Source: Takakia lepidozioides (lineage: Eukaryota > Streptophyta > Takakiopsida > Takakiales > Takakiaceae). Taken from it: a stretch of 64,000 bases of DNA. The position numbers were made by a program, and so were the translations under genes. Below the pieces are notes generated by a model that saw only the letters and a list, made by a program, of their open reading frames with translations, was not told the origin of the DNA and ran no database searches. Positions within the stretch are counted from its first letter, which is position 1; every line of letters starts with the position of its first letter. The stretch is taken from contig CM060732.1 of the NCBI GenBank assembly GCA_030704615.1, positions 28,501,053 through 28,565,052 of the forward strand. The letters are read 5' to 3'. This document shows, piece after piece, positions 21,930-34,930 of this stretch.

Positions 21930-22115
21930 GAGGAGGAGCATTGAGCTCAGCAAAAACCCTGTTCACCATGCATGAACCAAACATGTCGATATCAAACATC
22001 ATTTCATTAGAGAAAAATTGGTTTGGACTGAGGAGATGGCAGCCAATGCACTCACCAAAGCTCTATCTAAAGAGATTGGGTTAACTCGTGTGTACAATTG
22101 CATCAAAACAAAAAC
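21930..22115 (+). pseudogene. Copia RNase H end
   Basis: IELSKNPVHHA and KHVDIKHHFIREKLVW match the conserved end of copia RNase H. It is separated from integrase by only about 0.3 kb instead of the usual length of an RT domain. Confidence 0.75.
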
Positions 22116-24760
22116 AAGACTTCATACCTCTTAGATGCAGATAGATGCATAAACCCTAAACCCAGATTGTGAGGCTTAAACCGCTGAAGTTGGCAGGACA
22201 GTTTTGACCATACCTTGGCGCAGCTCAACTTGAACACATCATTTGGTGCTGGTCCATCTTCTTGACAAAGATTGGCATACCTACTCAACAGGAGATTGAG
22301 TCAGGAAACACTGCAGCTACGTGCTAATTCAGAAGCTTCCAACATGATCATTATTGCACAGACAACGGGTGTTTCCTCCTTTCAAATTGTATTGCGACCA
22401 AACCTACCTTAAATATCCAAGACAAAGCCAGACACCCTTTTGCAAATTTCTCCTGTAACTAAACAAACGGTGAAAGGCATCTGCTCTCTTTCCAGACACC
22501 GTATCACTAGTACCAAAACGGGCCACAGTTTCATGTCGACATTCGACGAAAACTCGTCTAGAATCTGCCTCCCCAAATCTCTATTTCTAACATGATTTTC
22601 ACTTTCCAGCGTTGTACCTGTTAGACGTTCCAGCACTCCCGAACCAAAAATCCTTACCGTCCTCGCTGTAGACCGATCCCCTCAATCTTCTATAATAGAT
22701 TGCAGCACAGCGAAACACGATATCGGAAATGGAAATGTGAAGTCTTCGGATGCTTTGATAGTCGGTAAGACGTCGAAGGGATTGGAGTTTCACGGTCGGA
22801 TGCCTCCCCTGAAACCTCACGTTAAATCACCAATTTCTGGATTTCTTATGTTATGTCCAATGATGGGAGAAACAAGAGACTAACAGATAAACACACTACC
22901 TAGGGGCTCTACAGAAGGGAATGAAGGAGAGCTTGTCTTCCCAGTAGATGGATAAAAATGCTGATGGCACAGGCTCAGGGTTCCATGGTGCGATGGCGCA
23001 ATTGATGAAGCTGTGCACTGACAAATGGAAGTGGCCATTTATCCATGTGGGTCCCTCTGCATGCCCTCCAACCATAACCTCCTCAACGCAGCAGCGCGGG
23101 GAAGGACGCATACGTGCAGCACCAAATTCAGGGGATGGGTGTCGGTTCTTTGATAGAACCTCAGATGTATGGGAAAGATTTCCCGACGTTGCTCGGTACA
23201 ACCCGCCAGCTCAGACTCTGCCTCTACCGTTCAAGTATTATGGGCAGCCCTTCTACAAAGGATACGAATGGGAGAACAAGGTTTGAAGAAGGCCATGGGG
23301 ATGAAGGGAGAGATATCCCTTGCCGTTGCATGAATTCGATGCGGTCAGAGTGTGGTCCTAATGGACGACAGGGCATCGCTTGTGTGCTCTTTTTGAAGTG
23401 TATGTTAGATTATTTTGATCTGGAGCTTTTCCTCGAAGTGGGGCTACTGAATGTGATTATGTAAGAACGTATGTAGCGTCTTTGCTCAGAATTAGGTTGA
23501 GACAAGGAAACACGTAGATGATACTGCTACTTGGCGTGAACAGACGAGGAAAGGAAAAGCAGATTTTATTCTAACATGCAGACTGAACAGCCACAGCAGC
23601 GATGATTTTCTTAGATTGAGTCAAGGTTGCGGTTCTTGTGGTCAGCTAACAACTTTGAAAATCCGATTACTCATAGTTTGGAACCTGAATTCCATTCGAA
23701 GGCCATCTTTCTTTCTATCTTTCTCCATGCTGCTTTCGTGGAAGGTGCAGGGTGCACTTGTAGTCTCTATGGCTGGTGGGTGGCCATGCCGTATTTGATT
23801 TTCATGCTTAACCTTAAAAAGTGAGATATTTACACAAACCGAGGTCAAGAAAAGGGGCTCACTTGGTGAAGAGGGCCGCATTGTGAAGGTCATACGACTG
23901 ACTGGGTAGTTCGTTTACCCAAAAGCTGTGGTAGGGTTAGGGTTATAGCAGAATTCCTGTGATCTTCCACTATCACAATCCGAGGCAACATCAAGATTTT
24001 CTAACTGATTATGTGAGATGAAAGACATGGACTCGACAATCTTGGACTGGTGTTCTTGACGCAAGATTTCAATCTTTATCAATTCACACCATTTTCTCTT
24101 TTTTGTGTATCTAGCGGATGGTATGAAGTTACAAGGGACCCCCCCACAGATAACCTTTCCCACTCTCATGCCAGACCTTGTATTGGCCGCTGAGGGGTTC
24201 AGAGTGATAGAATGTGGGTTTACGACGCCAGTTTCCAGCTGATCAGACATAGATTATGTCTATTGAGAGGATGGCAACATTGTGAGGGAAAACGTCCATC
24301 GAGGGTTTTCATATTCTTCATCACGTGTGTGTTTGACTATGGTAGATCCAAATGAACATTTTGTACTATTTGGGTGTTAAAAGAAGGGAGTATCCTTAAG
24401 ACTGTTGAGCTGCAACTATGACACTCTAGCTTGGGTTGGTAAACAGAGCCCGCCTTATACTTGCGTATGAAATTGGAGATGATAGCAAATTGGAGATGAT
24501 AGCCTCACCACAGGGGTTTGACTGGAAGCAAAATGTTGACTTCATCTTGCCATGTAGTCGCGGCATTTCAATGTCCTTTGTTATTGGTATTGGCAATGTC
24601 GAATTAGCAGCTGGAAACTGGAACGACATAAAGCTTCACACCTGCGCAGATTCATTCCCTTCATACCCTATGCATAAAATTTTGTCGCTAATAGGCAGCC
24701 CGAGAATATACCTGTTAATTGTTCCCAGACCGATGGTGAAGATGATAGATAAGGCTCTTA
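22116..24760. other. Unassigned sequence with possible short exons
   Basis: Exon-like minus-strand segments occur at 22409-22636 and 22599-22820 (charged, with splice-like AG/GT edges), and a plus-strand open frame at 22948-23286 (112 residues). None shows a motif I recognise, and they do not join into one gene with confidence. 24436-24840 is open on the plus strand but also unrecognised. Confidence 0.3.
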
Positions 24761-24808
24761 TGGAATACCAAATGCTCGACAATTTTACTATCATCTACGA
24801 CCCTCAAC

Positions 24809-24880
24809 AAATCATCTACAACCATCGACAAATCATGTAGGACCCTCGACAAATCAACCACTAGTGGTTGTAGATGATTT
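24809..24880. repeat. Small foldback with internal ACAAATCA repeats
   Basis: AAATCATCTACAACCA (24809-24824) and its exact reverse complement (24865-24880) form a 16-bp stem. The interior repeats CGACAAATCA and contains the palindrome CAACCACTAGTGGTTG. A further copy of CCTCGACAAATCAAC lies near 25055. Confidence 0.65.
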
Positions 24881-25111
24881 GTCCTGGGTTGATTTTGTGG
24901 GCAAACGGTATGCGTTGGAATACCAAATGCCAATGTCTTCATCCCACTTGTTCAACAAATATTCTCTAATAGATTCTTAGATCCTTCAAATTTATGCTTA
25001 GATGCTTTCATCTTTGAGCATTTGGTACACGAAGGAATACCGTATGATCCTGTCCCTCGACAAATCAACTTAGTTGTTCACACCACTTGTTGACAACATG
25101 GGCGTCAACAG

Positions 25112-25210
25112 CGTAGGTGGCGCCACTAAGGTAGGTGGCGCCACTAAGGGAGGCGGCGCCAGGTTGTTGGCACAACTTAGTTCAGATTGGCACAACCTAA
25201 TTTCTGATAA

Positions 25211-25243
<33 letters not shown>
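25112..25243. repeat. Triplicated GTAGGTGGCGCCACTAAG unit and AC/AT microsatellite
   Basis: Three imperfect tandem copies of an 18-bp unit centred on GGCGCC lie at about 25112-25165. An (AC)n then (AT)n run follows at 25209-25243. Confidence 0.8.
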
Positions 25244-25299
25244 CGTAGAGGGTTTAGGGTCATTTGCATAATTCAAATATGATGAGACCTTGTCTTTAA

Positions 25300-26700
25300 G
25301 AATGTTGGACTATAACGTAATAATTTGCTGATATTTAAAGAACAACTAGATCTAATATGTGGACGTATAATCTACAGTGTTCTAGTTTATTCGTATTACT
25401 TAGAATTTTTATATTATGAGATATGCAATAAAATATTGTGAATTAAAAAATCACAAAGGGGTAGAGATTGAATTAAAATCTATCCTGTAACAGCCTTATT
25501 AAATGCATATGAAATATCACAATTCAGTGTTCACTCTTACATGTGTTTTCTATTATTATATTGGTCATTTATGTGTACAGAGTCTCCTAAGTAGAATATT
25601 TTCATTGTCCTGCAATAAGTTATTTTTAATTAAAGATACAAGGATGTGTGAGACCGGATTATAAAAAAATAACAAATTTATTTTAAAATACAGATAAGAT
25701 TTCATAATTTAATATTCACTCGTACACGCACTTGCTATTATTATTATATAGGTCATTTATTTGTATCCCATGAATTCAAGAAGATTATGAGTAACCTATG
25801 CATAGGATGGATGCATAGGAATTGTGATAAAGAACAATTGGATCTAATAACATGTGTGCACATATACTCTATAGTTTTATAATTGGTTCATAATACTTGG
25901 AATTTTTGTATTGACAGATATACAATGAAATATTTTCAACGAAAAATAATTATAAATATGTGACAGATCCAATTAAAATCTATTCTATAACAGCCTTCTA
26001 AAATGCATATAAAATATCACAATTCCCTATTCTTACATGTACCTTCTATTATTATATTGATCATTTATGTGTACAGAGTCTCATGTAGAATATTTTTCAT
26101 TGTCATGCATAAGTTCTTTAAATTTTTTTTAAACACATGGATTTGGGAGATCAAATTGAAAAAATGAATGGCAAATATCATTTTAATATGCATATTCGAT
26201 TTTATAATTCAATATTCATTCTAAGTTCTAACATGCACCTCCTATTATTATATTGGTTATTTATGTGTATCGCATGAACTCAAAAATATCCTGAGTGACT
26301 TATACATAGGCTGCATGATTTAGAGATGATGTATAGATATAAAGTCAATGCATTTCTGTACTTAAATACTTATAAATGTTTGAAATATTGTGTTCGTAAA
26401 ACTTAGAATGTTTTGTATTGCTAGACATGCAATGCAATGTTCTCAATAAAAAATCACAAGGGTGTGACAAACGATAAAAAAATTATATAGCATCATTTAT
26501 AAATAGGTATATAACAATTTAATTTTCATTTCTACAATGTACATGACACATGTACCCCCAATATTATGTAGGTCATTTATAATAAGTATATCATATAACC
26601 AAGATGAAGTACTTATACAAACAAGCAACATCACAAAATATATATATGTATATATATTGCAAATGACAACATGTCACTTGTAAATATTGTGTGCTTTTTC
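25300..26700. repeat. AT-rich tandem array, ~500-bp period
   Basis: Landmarks recur at about 500-bp spacing. CTATTATTATATTGGTCATT-type blocks lie near 25550 and 26048, and a variant with AGGTCATTTAT lies near 25733 and 26233. A block ending AATTAAAATCTAT recurs near 25475 and 25970. About 2.5 diverged copies lie at the outer end of inverted-repeat arm 1, and the array is mirrored in arm 2 (about 44680-45925). Confidence 0.7.
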
Positions 26701-28577
26701 TTCATGGAGTTATTGTCTCCTCCACTAGACTACACAAAGCAATGCCCACCCACCTAAATCCCAAAAACAATGTTTCTTTGCACATGGAAGTACTAAAACC
26801 CAAAAATAAATGAATGGACGGGGTCTACCTATATCACATGGCTAGGAATGACATACAGTTCAATTTAAAAACTCTTCTTCAATTAATGTTACCTCATGGC
26901 CCTGTTTAGGTTAATTTTTTCCTTTATCTTTTTAATTTGAGTAACTCGACCTTTGTCCCATTTGGATGGAGTTGCATCTGATTGATGCATCTGGAGTTCT
27001 CGTGTTGTCTGGACATGTCACAGCTCTCTAGCACTTATGGAAAAGTTGTTGTAAGCGTGTCCAATCCCATAAAAGATCCACCGACCACAATAGCTTTGCA
27101 CATGATTTTTGTTTATATGTTTGTTGAAGGAGATAAAATGAGGGATGTGTGTTTTGCATCTATTAGATTAGATATTTTGAAAAGAGACAATCAATTTTTC
27201 TTCATGATTTCAACTCCTCGTGCAACATCCTTTGCATGTGACATTCTGATTCACACGCAGCTTGGTCCTCCAACTTTCTGGACGGCTAGAGGCTCTCATA
27301 TTAATTTGTGGAATTCTTCTACACACCCCGGCGACAAAATCAACTAGAGACTTAGGCATCGTACAAATATGAACTGAAAACCACGCTGCAACGTGGCGGG
27401 TGGTAGTGAAAATGCATTTGAATTTTGAGTCATTCGTAGGAAACACTTGATGTCTGTCACCTAATCCACTACAATGAATTATTGAGGTTAATAATTTTTT
27501 GTAAAGAAAATAATTAAAAATATTTATGAATTCCTTTCTTATGTATATAGCATCATTCATAAATACATACAAGACTTAACAAATTCAATTTACATAACGG
27601 CGCCCAGTTCAACGTGGACAGGGAACTGGAATTTAAAGAAATTAAATAGAAGGGAGCATAACATGGTACATCGGCTGCACTCTTTGAATTGGAAATTAAC
27701 TGCGAAATCAGACCACGCATGAGCCTATATACATAAGATATTACGGTTTATTGTTAAGGTGTTGTGCAGGTTGAAGGGTTGATCTGGAGCTTCATGATAG
27801 GTGAAGAACCTACCTTGAATTTGAGGAAAAAACAACAGCTGTTAGTCCAAGAATCCGGAAGATGGCTAGGTTGGAAGAACCTGTCCCTATATTTCTACTT
27901 CGCATCCCGGAGCATACTGGTATAGCCCTCACCAGCAGTAGTGTGGTCAAACAGCAGTTTCAAAACTCACTGCTTTTCTGTTGATGAATCATGCATTTTG
28001 CTCTAGAGCCTGTGTGTACAGAAAGAGACCAAAAATGCACAATTCATCAAAGTGATAGTAGTGTGCGTGGCCACCAGTCTTGCAAAGTACAACCTTTTTG
28101 TACTATCCGATTCACAAAACTCCGCTGGTTGCCTGCCCACAAACTGCTCCATTCCAGGGAACTTCTACCAGCACCACTCGGGATGCCCCAATCCGTGAAA
28201 CTCCCTTCCTCGATGCCTTTGTAGAAGCGCAGTGCACATGGTCGGCTGATATAAGTAGCTTCTCCCCAACGGCTTCAGAAAAGACCACCAGATCAAGGAC
28301 CCAACGCTGATTCATGGCATCTCTGCCACTAATTGAAGGCATCTCTGCTGTTCGGGTCCGTGCTCAGAAAATAATGCAGTATAAACAACAAATGACACAC
28401 GATGATGGAGGATCCACCACTGAATGAAGGCATCTTTGCAGTTGGCCAGGTCTTTTCTCCAAAAAACATGTAGTATAAAAAACAAATGGCACACGATGAT
28501 AAAGGTGCTTTGGATGTTAAATGTGCGCAAGATGATGTTTGTGCGGTGGATGATGTCGATGGATGATTGATGATGTC

Positions 28578-28612
28578 GGTTGATGGATGATGGATGGATG
28601 GATGGATGGTCC
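28578..28612. repeat. GATG microsatellite in arm 1 (mirrored near 42742-42776)
   Basis: Runs of GGATG/GGATGG repeats within a longer GATGATG-rich stretch (about 28540-28650). The arm 2 copy has the same repeat number, with one substitution nearby (CATGTG against CAGGTG in the same orientation). Confidence 0.8.
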
Positions 28613-31600
28613 ATGGATGATCTCATGTGATCATCATGATGTCGGTGCGTTGTATGATGCACATGCGCTGGATGAAAAACGTTGACAGTTAGGGTTTTTA
28701 CAATGTACATGTACCCCCAATATTATGTAGGTCATTTATAAGTATATCATATAACCAATAAGACCTTATATATAACCTCATATAGCAAAGGTTGTCAAAG
28801 TTGTAGACGTTGTATACATGTATCATTAATATACAATAGACAATGGTAGCAATCATCGGCACCTTTGTTGCTTTGCCCATTCGAATTGGTCGGATCACGT
28901 ACCTAGCATCTTGGAGGTATGCCTGGCATGTTAGTTTTTCTCCTCTGGATGATATATCTCACCTTGCTTGATCCATACATTCTTGTGTTTGAGGCATCTA
29001 CATATTGAGCTACAAAGAAGTCATGATATCGACCATTCTTTATAATCATTGCCTTCTTGACTGTCACTAGCAGAGGAATCATGACAGTCTGTTCGTATGT
29101 TGAGATTAGTGATGGTGGTTACACTAGTATCACATTTGCAGCTCCCCTCTCAAGAAATATTACAATTTGAACTACTTTGACAGTCACACTTTCTGCAATT
29201 AAATATACCTCTTATGCTTTGGAGCAGGAAGAGAGAATCCCAACCTCACCAATAGGAGATTGTAGTCACAACTATGGCAGTTTAATAGAAAAAATCTTAC
29301 ACAATTAGGACGGATTGTATCATGTGGGATCAATGGCCATAAGGCTACTGCATGTACTGATGTGTGAAGAATTTCATCTACCAAGGGACTTCACCAGATA
29401 GTAACCTGTTAAGCGGTAAACCACTGATGGTACGCAGGAATGAAGGAAGATGACGTGCTGAATGGTATGATAAAGGATGGTCTGCATTAGTTTGGCATGA
29501 GAGTCTGTTTTGATTGTTGGATTTTGTAGTAGTTATCCATGGAAATTTTTCTCCAATCTGTTTCTAGCAAAGCAGACAAATGGAAGGGGAAATTGAGGGC
29601 AAATAATGAGGAGATGGGTTTCCGAGAGATGTAACATTGTAGAGTAGGGGCATCTTTGGAATATGATGACAATGAGCTCAAGGCAATGCATGCAAGCCGT
29701 ATGGAGGCTCCTTTAATGGAAGGAAGCTGATTGATTCACGGTATCTTATAGTTGCTGGAAGCATCTCATTCAATACTGTCTGAGACTGTCTTGCAAAGTT
29801 CTACAATCCTAGTCATTGTGAAGGTATCTATGGATTTACTTGCAGTTTTTCCGAGATGCAGGTGCCTTGATGGGTGGTTGGTTGTTTTGTTTAGTGTTGG
29901 TACAGACTTGATGGTTGTTTTCATACTCTCTATGAAAACCATGGGGAGAAAAAGAAATCATTTTTTAATGTTCGCCCACGAGTGTGTAGGGAATGCTGAT
30001 TATTCCAAACTAGTAAACGGAACAAGTCTTTACACTGAATGGAAGTGCATTGGAGCCTTTTGGAAAAGTCGGATTGTATTATGTCATATTTTTCTTACAG
30101 GTAGAATAAGATATTCATCATGCCCAGTGAAGCTGGAAGTTGGGTCTGTGGCCTAGATAAAGTTTCAAATGAGATTTCGCATTTGAATAAGACTAAGAGG
30201 GACAGATCGGGGTTTTCAATAACCTTGAATCGTATCCGCTATGCGTCAGCCCCTCGTAAGTTGGCACATGTATGCTTTGCGAAATGTCCTCTTTAGTGCA
30301 CATTACTGTTGCATTTGTAGTTGAAAAATATTGTTGTCTACCTGAATGTGGTGCTCTGGTACTAAACGATGTGTAGACAAAAAATGCGAGATATCAACAC
30401 ACAGCAATCTCTCAAGTGCCTCCAACTTGAACTTGGGGATCCAGTCCTGACTAGTGTATTTGAGTGATTTGGCAGGTTTGAAATGAAACGAGTAGTTCCA
30501 CTCTATCATGGGCTCGTGAAGTTTATACAAGGATCGTCAATGCGGCAATCAGACGTAGAGAGGGTGTCTGCAGCCCGAGCCACGGCCTTCTTCTTGCTTT
30601 CCAACCAAGAAGCTGATGTACTATGCTTGCATGTGTTCCTTGAAAAACATTCTCTGCCCACCAGGGTTCCGATATTCATCTGTCAGAGCAGATCCTATGA
30701 AGTATTGTTTGTCAACAGATATGGATTTGCCACATGACCTTTGGTTAATGTCACTAGGGCATTCTCAAGCTTATTGCATTACATGTCAAGGTCTGCAAAA
30801 CAAACAGACCTGAAGCAGGGTCCATGGAGGGTCTAAGAAAGTCCTAGAGAACGATGACACTGCCAGAATATTGGAAGATGTTGCAGGACCCAAAGGTGGA
30901 GGATACAGCTCAGATATTGAAAGCATTGGCTGTGCATCGTGGGGACCGGGTGCGCATCATAATGGATTTCTAGAGCCAGAGTCACATCTAGCGCAGTGTG
31001 GGATGAGACCCAAACTGGGGGGGATCGAGTTTATCTGCCCTGTTCAAATCCACTACAAAATGCTATCTCGGAGGTTGGATTCACTCCTTTCCTCTTTTCC
31101 AGTTTGTTGCAGTTTCAGTTAAAGAAAGCGAGTGGTGGAATCTCTGAGTCATAAGAATCTTCTATGTTTCCAACAATATGTCTCTCACTTCCACATCTTA
31201 AACCAGGTGTTTGTCTACCACCACAATGCTAATGCAAAGCACAGTTTACCACTCTCTGCTGTGTCCCTTGGCCATCCTATAGATGTGATTATGTCGAAGA
31301 TGTAGTACTTCAAAGGTTTTTGAATCGGGGAATGTCTGAAAACTTTTTTGGGTCGTCTGGGCATGGAGTGGATATGATGAACTTTTTCCCTTGTCTGATG
31401 TCTTCTTGGCTTGTCTCTTGCAATTGTACTTTATCCCAATTTCAAAATTTTATATGACAAATTCTGAAACATTGCAGTAAATGAAGCTTTGATCACAATC
31501 TTGAAAGGGAATTTTACAGCATATGGCCCATTGTCTCCTTTTTCTGCGCCTGAGTATGGTGGGCTTAGATGCCAAACACAATCACCTGACTTCCTGATTA

Positions 31601-33036
31601 GTATTTACGATATCTCTGAAGAGCTGACTTCTGTACCCTGTGGATATGTGGTTGGTTCTATGTTGTTCCACTTGTGTCCCTTGGACACTCACTCAAATTG
31701 AACAAGTTTTTCTATAGAATCATGCGCGGCCTAAATAGTATCGGCACCTTTATCTCCCTCTCTTCTGAGGGCATTGGGGCGATTCTAGGTGGGCTCCCAC
31801 AATTTACAGGTAGAGACTAGTAAGTGGGAAAACTCGCAGCCTGAAGACCGCCTATGGCCACTAAGGCACCGCGCCCAACTGATGCATCAAAAGTGAGGAA
31901 TACTTCTTCCTTTACTGCCCTCTTTACTATGAGATCCTTAAGAAACTCCACTGTCTGTTCCGTGAAACTCAATCTCTTACAAACTACTTCCATTCTGAGC
32001 CACAGAAATGCTTTCCAGCCTATTTGCACAAACCTTTGACCCTCAGGCGATCCCTTGAGTAGTAGTTGCTTTTGGGCTGCTTCTGGCTTCACACTCTATC
32101 TTTTATTCTCTTTATTGTTTGTTGTTTTCCTTTTGTCCCACAAGCTGTTTGAGCTTTCTGCGGTTGATCGAAGTTCCATTTCATTTCGTTTCTTTCCACG
32201 TTATGTGACTTTCTAGCTCTATTTCTTTTCGTGCTCAAGTATGGGATCATCTATTATTGGAATGCTCAAACTATGTCCTGGGTGAGTCTTCCTGTGTTGA
32301 TAAAAACTCTTGCACCCTTTGTTGCTCCCTAATGAAGTGAGTAGGGAGTTACAACTGCTGGTCACGGTGATAGAGATAGTTGATTTGGGTAATTTGACCT
32401 GCTCAAGTTATTAGATAGTTCATTTTAAGGTTTACTCCTTTATTTATTGGTTCTTTATCTATGTGAATTTCCTTGATGATCAGTCTTGGTTTTCATCTTT
32501 GAAAGCTTTTCCTTACATTTGATGTGGCTATTTCGTTCTATCTTTCTTAAGGTGAGTTCACAGTTTCCTAGGCTCTCACTCACTGGAAAGGTGTTCCAAC
32601 ACATATGCAATAATCAAATGAAGGACTTACCAGGATACCTACTGCGTTCAACAAGAGTACATGCACATTTTGGATTTGTTAATTTGGGTCTAATAACGAG
32701 TATCCATATATTTGCCCTGGGTAAGTTAAGTACGAGTTATCGAATACCTGCCAAGTGCTCTTAGCTAGAACGTGCCCCGTTTGTGCAAACTTGATGTTTT
32801 CTCCGTAATGCTTGAGATTTGTGAAGAGATCGCAACAAGAGAAAGTGGAGGAGGCTCACAACCAAATCCCAATACAAGAAGTTCCTTGCAGCCAGGGCCT
32901 GTCTGGCCTCTTCCCACAATCGCAAACATTGTGTGGCCATCTCCCGATGATGAAGTTCCTTTTTGGAAACAAAATAACCCAAAACAAGGTAATTCAAAGG
33001 CAGTTGCAGTTGGCATGAGCTCATCAAAGGGCATAT

Positions 33037-33818
33037 GTCTGGATAATGATCTGGCATACATAATACACATGACATCGGAGAAGGCCCCCTTGGCCAAAGT
33101 GGGGGGGTTAGGGGATGTACTAACTGGTCCTGCTCGGGCATGACTTGAAAGGGGACATAAAGTGGAGGTGATGCTACCTTTCTATGAGAAGATACCTAAG
33201 GATGAGATCGAGGGCCTTGTTCATGTCGTCTCATATTCATCATATCATAGGGGAGAATTGGGTGCCCATTCACATTTATCGTGGTAAGGTCTTGGGAGTA
33301 CACATTCTATTTGGAGCCAAACAACCAATTTTTGAAGGGGTCACAAATCTATGGAGGGTCTTATGATGACCTGGAAGCATATTTGTTTTTCAGCTGTGCC
33401 AACCTTGAATGGATGCAGGTCTGAGCTGTTGCCCTTCACAATTTGGTAACTTGATATGTTTGCTCCATCAACCCCTTGTGAAATCGATTATATTATAATT
33501 AGGTCAGAAATGGAATTAATGTTTTCTACAAAGCTAGATACTAGATAGTGTAAAGATTGTTCAGACAAAAGTGTGGCTAGTTTGATATTGCTGCAGTCCA
33601 AAGGCCCAAACATTCAACCTTAGGAACTTTGTTCATTAATGAGACTTTATTCATATTTGTTCATATTTGAGACCACTAACCCATCTATCTCACCCCACTT
33701 TTATCGTTCTTCTTATACACACAGATCACAAGAACCCAACCAGACATAATTCATATCCATGAGTGGCAAATACTTGGCCTGGCAATGCTCTACTGGGACA
33801 TGTACCACCACATATATG
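33037..33818 (+). pseudogene. Starch synthase (class III/IV-like) fragment, arm 1
   Basis: The exon to 33418 encodes AYIIHMTSEKAPLAKVGGLG, the GT5 ADP-glucose binding KVGGLGDV motif, then LERGHKVEVMLPFYEKIP. It ends in YDDLEAYLFFS...LEWMQ before a GT donor. After an intron (33419-33724, AG acceptor) the next exon (33725-33818) reads PDIIHIHEWQ...LAMLYWDMYHH. LYWD-type text is closest to class IV plant starch synthases, which start starch granules in plastids. A TGA (33141-33143) and two frameshifts (about 33240 and 33350) break it, and the rest of the enzyme is absent. Retained introns show it was copied from genomic DNA, not from mRNA. Confidence 0.8.
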
Positions 33819-34387
33819 GTGAATATACCAGTTTCAGGCCCTGCAAGACTATGTTGTATGAGTTTAATCAGCTGGAAGTAATCTCTGCACAATGTTTTTT
33901 TCAAGAATGTATCTTCGGATATATGGTCGTTATCCTGAATTATATCAAGATGTTAATGTCCATAGTAAACCTCGAAAATCTGGGCATGTGCAACACTTTA
34001 AATTGCAAGATATGCTTTGAATAAAGACAAAATAAATTATGAACGCCGGAACAAATATGCATTAAAAAAACAACAATATTTTTTTCATAAAAACATTACA
34101 AATGAAAATCCAAACAATTTGAAATCTAAACCAATCAAAAGCAAAGATAAAAGAGAAATCATGTAAACAACATTCATAATCCAAATCTAGTTGTTATATC
34201 AAAACGAGCCACAATTTCTCTCTCTTTTGATGGATCTTTTTTTATATTTTTTCCAAGGCAATGTCCCCTTTCTCAGCCTCCATGGCTTGTCATGTGAGGT
34301 TATTTTTCCCTCAGCAATATATTTTGGTCTATCCCATACATTGTGTTTTATTTGAAAAGAAAAACGAGCCACATAAGTTACCCACCT

Positions 34388-34609
34388 AGGGTTGGTAGCT
34401 CGGTTGGATAAGTGCACTGTGTGTCACCCTTGCAAGGTTCAAATCATACCACTTTGGTCCTGCGGGTCCTGACCGGTTGGTCTGGGGGTGACGTTTCCCC
34501 CTAGTGTGCCCAATGCCTTATCTTAAAGGGGGTTAATTTTCCCCTTCTCAAGGGTCTGAAATGTAAGCAGTCACTCCCAGGTTTCCTTTAAATATAATCT
34601 AAAAAAAAC
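34388..34609 (+). repeat. tRNA-derived SINE in arm 1
   Basis: It starts GGGTTGGTAGCTCGGTTGG (A box) with GGTTCAAATC (B box) at 34437. A body of about 170 bp and an A-rich end (CTAAAAAAAACA) follow. The head resembles plant Au-type SINEs. The same SINE is at 36745-36966 in arm 2, so it was inserted before the arms were duplicated. Confidence 0.7.
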
Positions 34610-34930
34610 ATTACCCTAAGTTAGATGGGTGACATGGGCCCAAAGCTGAAAAAACCATTGGCCCCTAACAGAAAAGTCGATTCAAAAGCTGAGACAGATG
34701 CAAAATGGTTTCAACTGGACATGATCTTGTTATCTAACCTCCACCCAAAAAGACAAGTGCTACCCAATCCAAAAAAATCTTTAAATCCCAAAAATCTTTG
34801 TCGTTCAATGTGGAAGAGGATACATATTTATTATTAGGAACACAAATATGTGAAGTTTTTGAAGGGTTTGGGATGAAATGATAACAACCATCCATTTTGA
34901 GAATTATTGAAAATAATAATTTGTCGATAC

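Larger units (their letters stand above)
19813..22115 (+). mobile_element. Decayed Ty1/copia retrotransposon, 3' LTR not found
   Basis: The order is 5' LTR (19813-20168), primer-binding site (20169-20180), gag with a zinc knuckle, degenerate protease/integrase, then the end of RNase H. Integrase upstream of RNase H is the copia order. The RT domain is missing between about 21640 and 21930, and no 3' LTR is visible. Confidence 0.85.
25445..34930 (+). repeat. Giant inverted repeat, arm 1
   Basis: This segment is the reverse complement of 36424-45925. Paired positions sum to 71353-71355 over the inner 7 kb and drift to 71375 at the outer end. Many open frames of 60-134 residues translate identically in both arms (for example 29752-30156 with 41198-41602, and 33184-33366 with 37987-38169). 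It holds a SINE, a starch-synthase fragment, a (GATG)n microsatellite and AT-rich tandem repeats. None of the shared open frames apart from the starch-synthase piece resembles a known protein. Confidence 0.95.

Noticed and set aside
22948-23286. New plus-strand gene
   Set aside because: Open for 112 residues but the opposite strand is also open for 101 residues; no motif, no clear exon partners.
29752-30156. Conserved gene because the same 134-residue frame occurs in both arms
   Set aside because: Identity between arms reflects DNA duplication, not selection; the frame has no recognisable motif and unrelated frames are equally identical.
34388-34460. Functional tRNA gene in the palindrome arms
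   Set aside because: A and B boxes are present but no complete cloverleaf or acceptor stem forms; a body and A-rich tail follow, as in a SINE.
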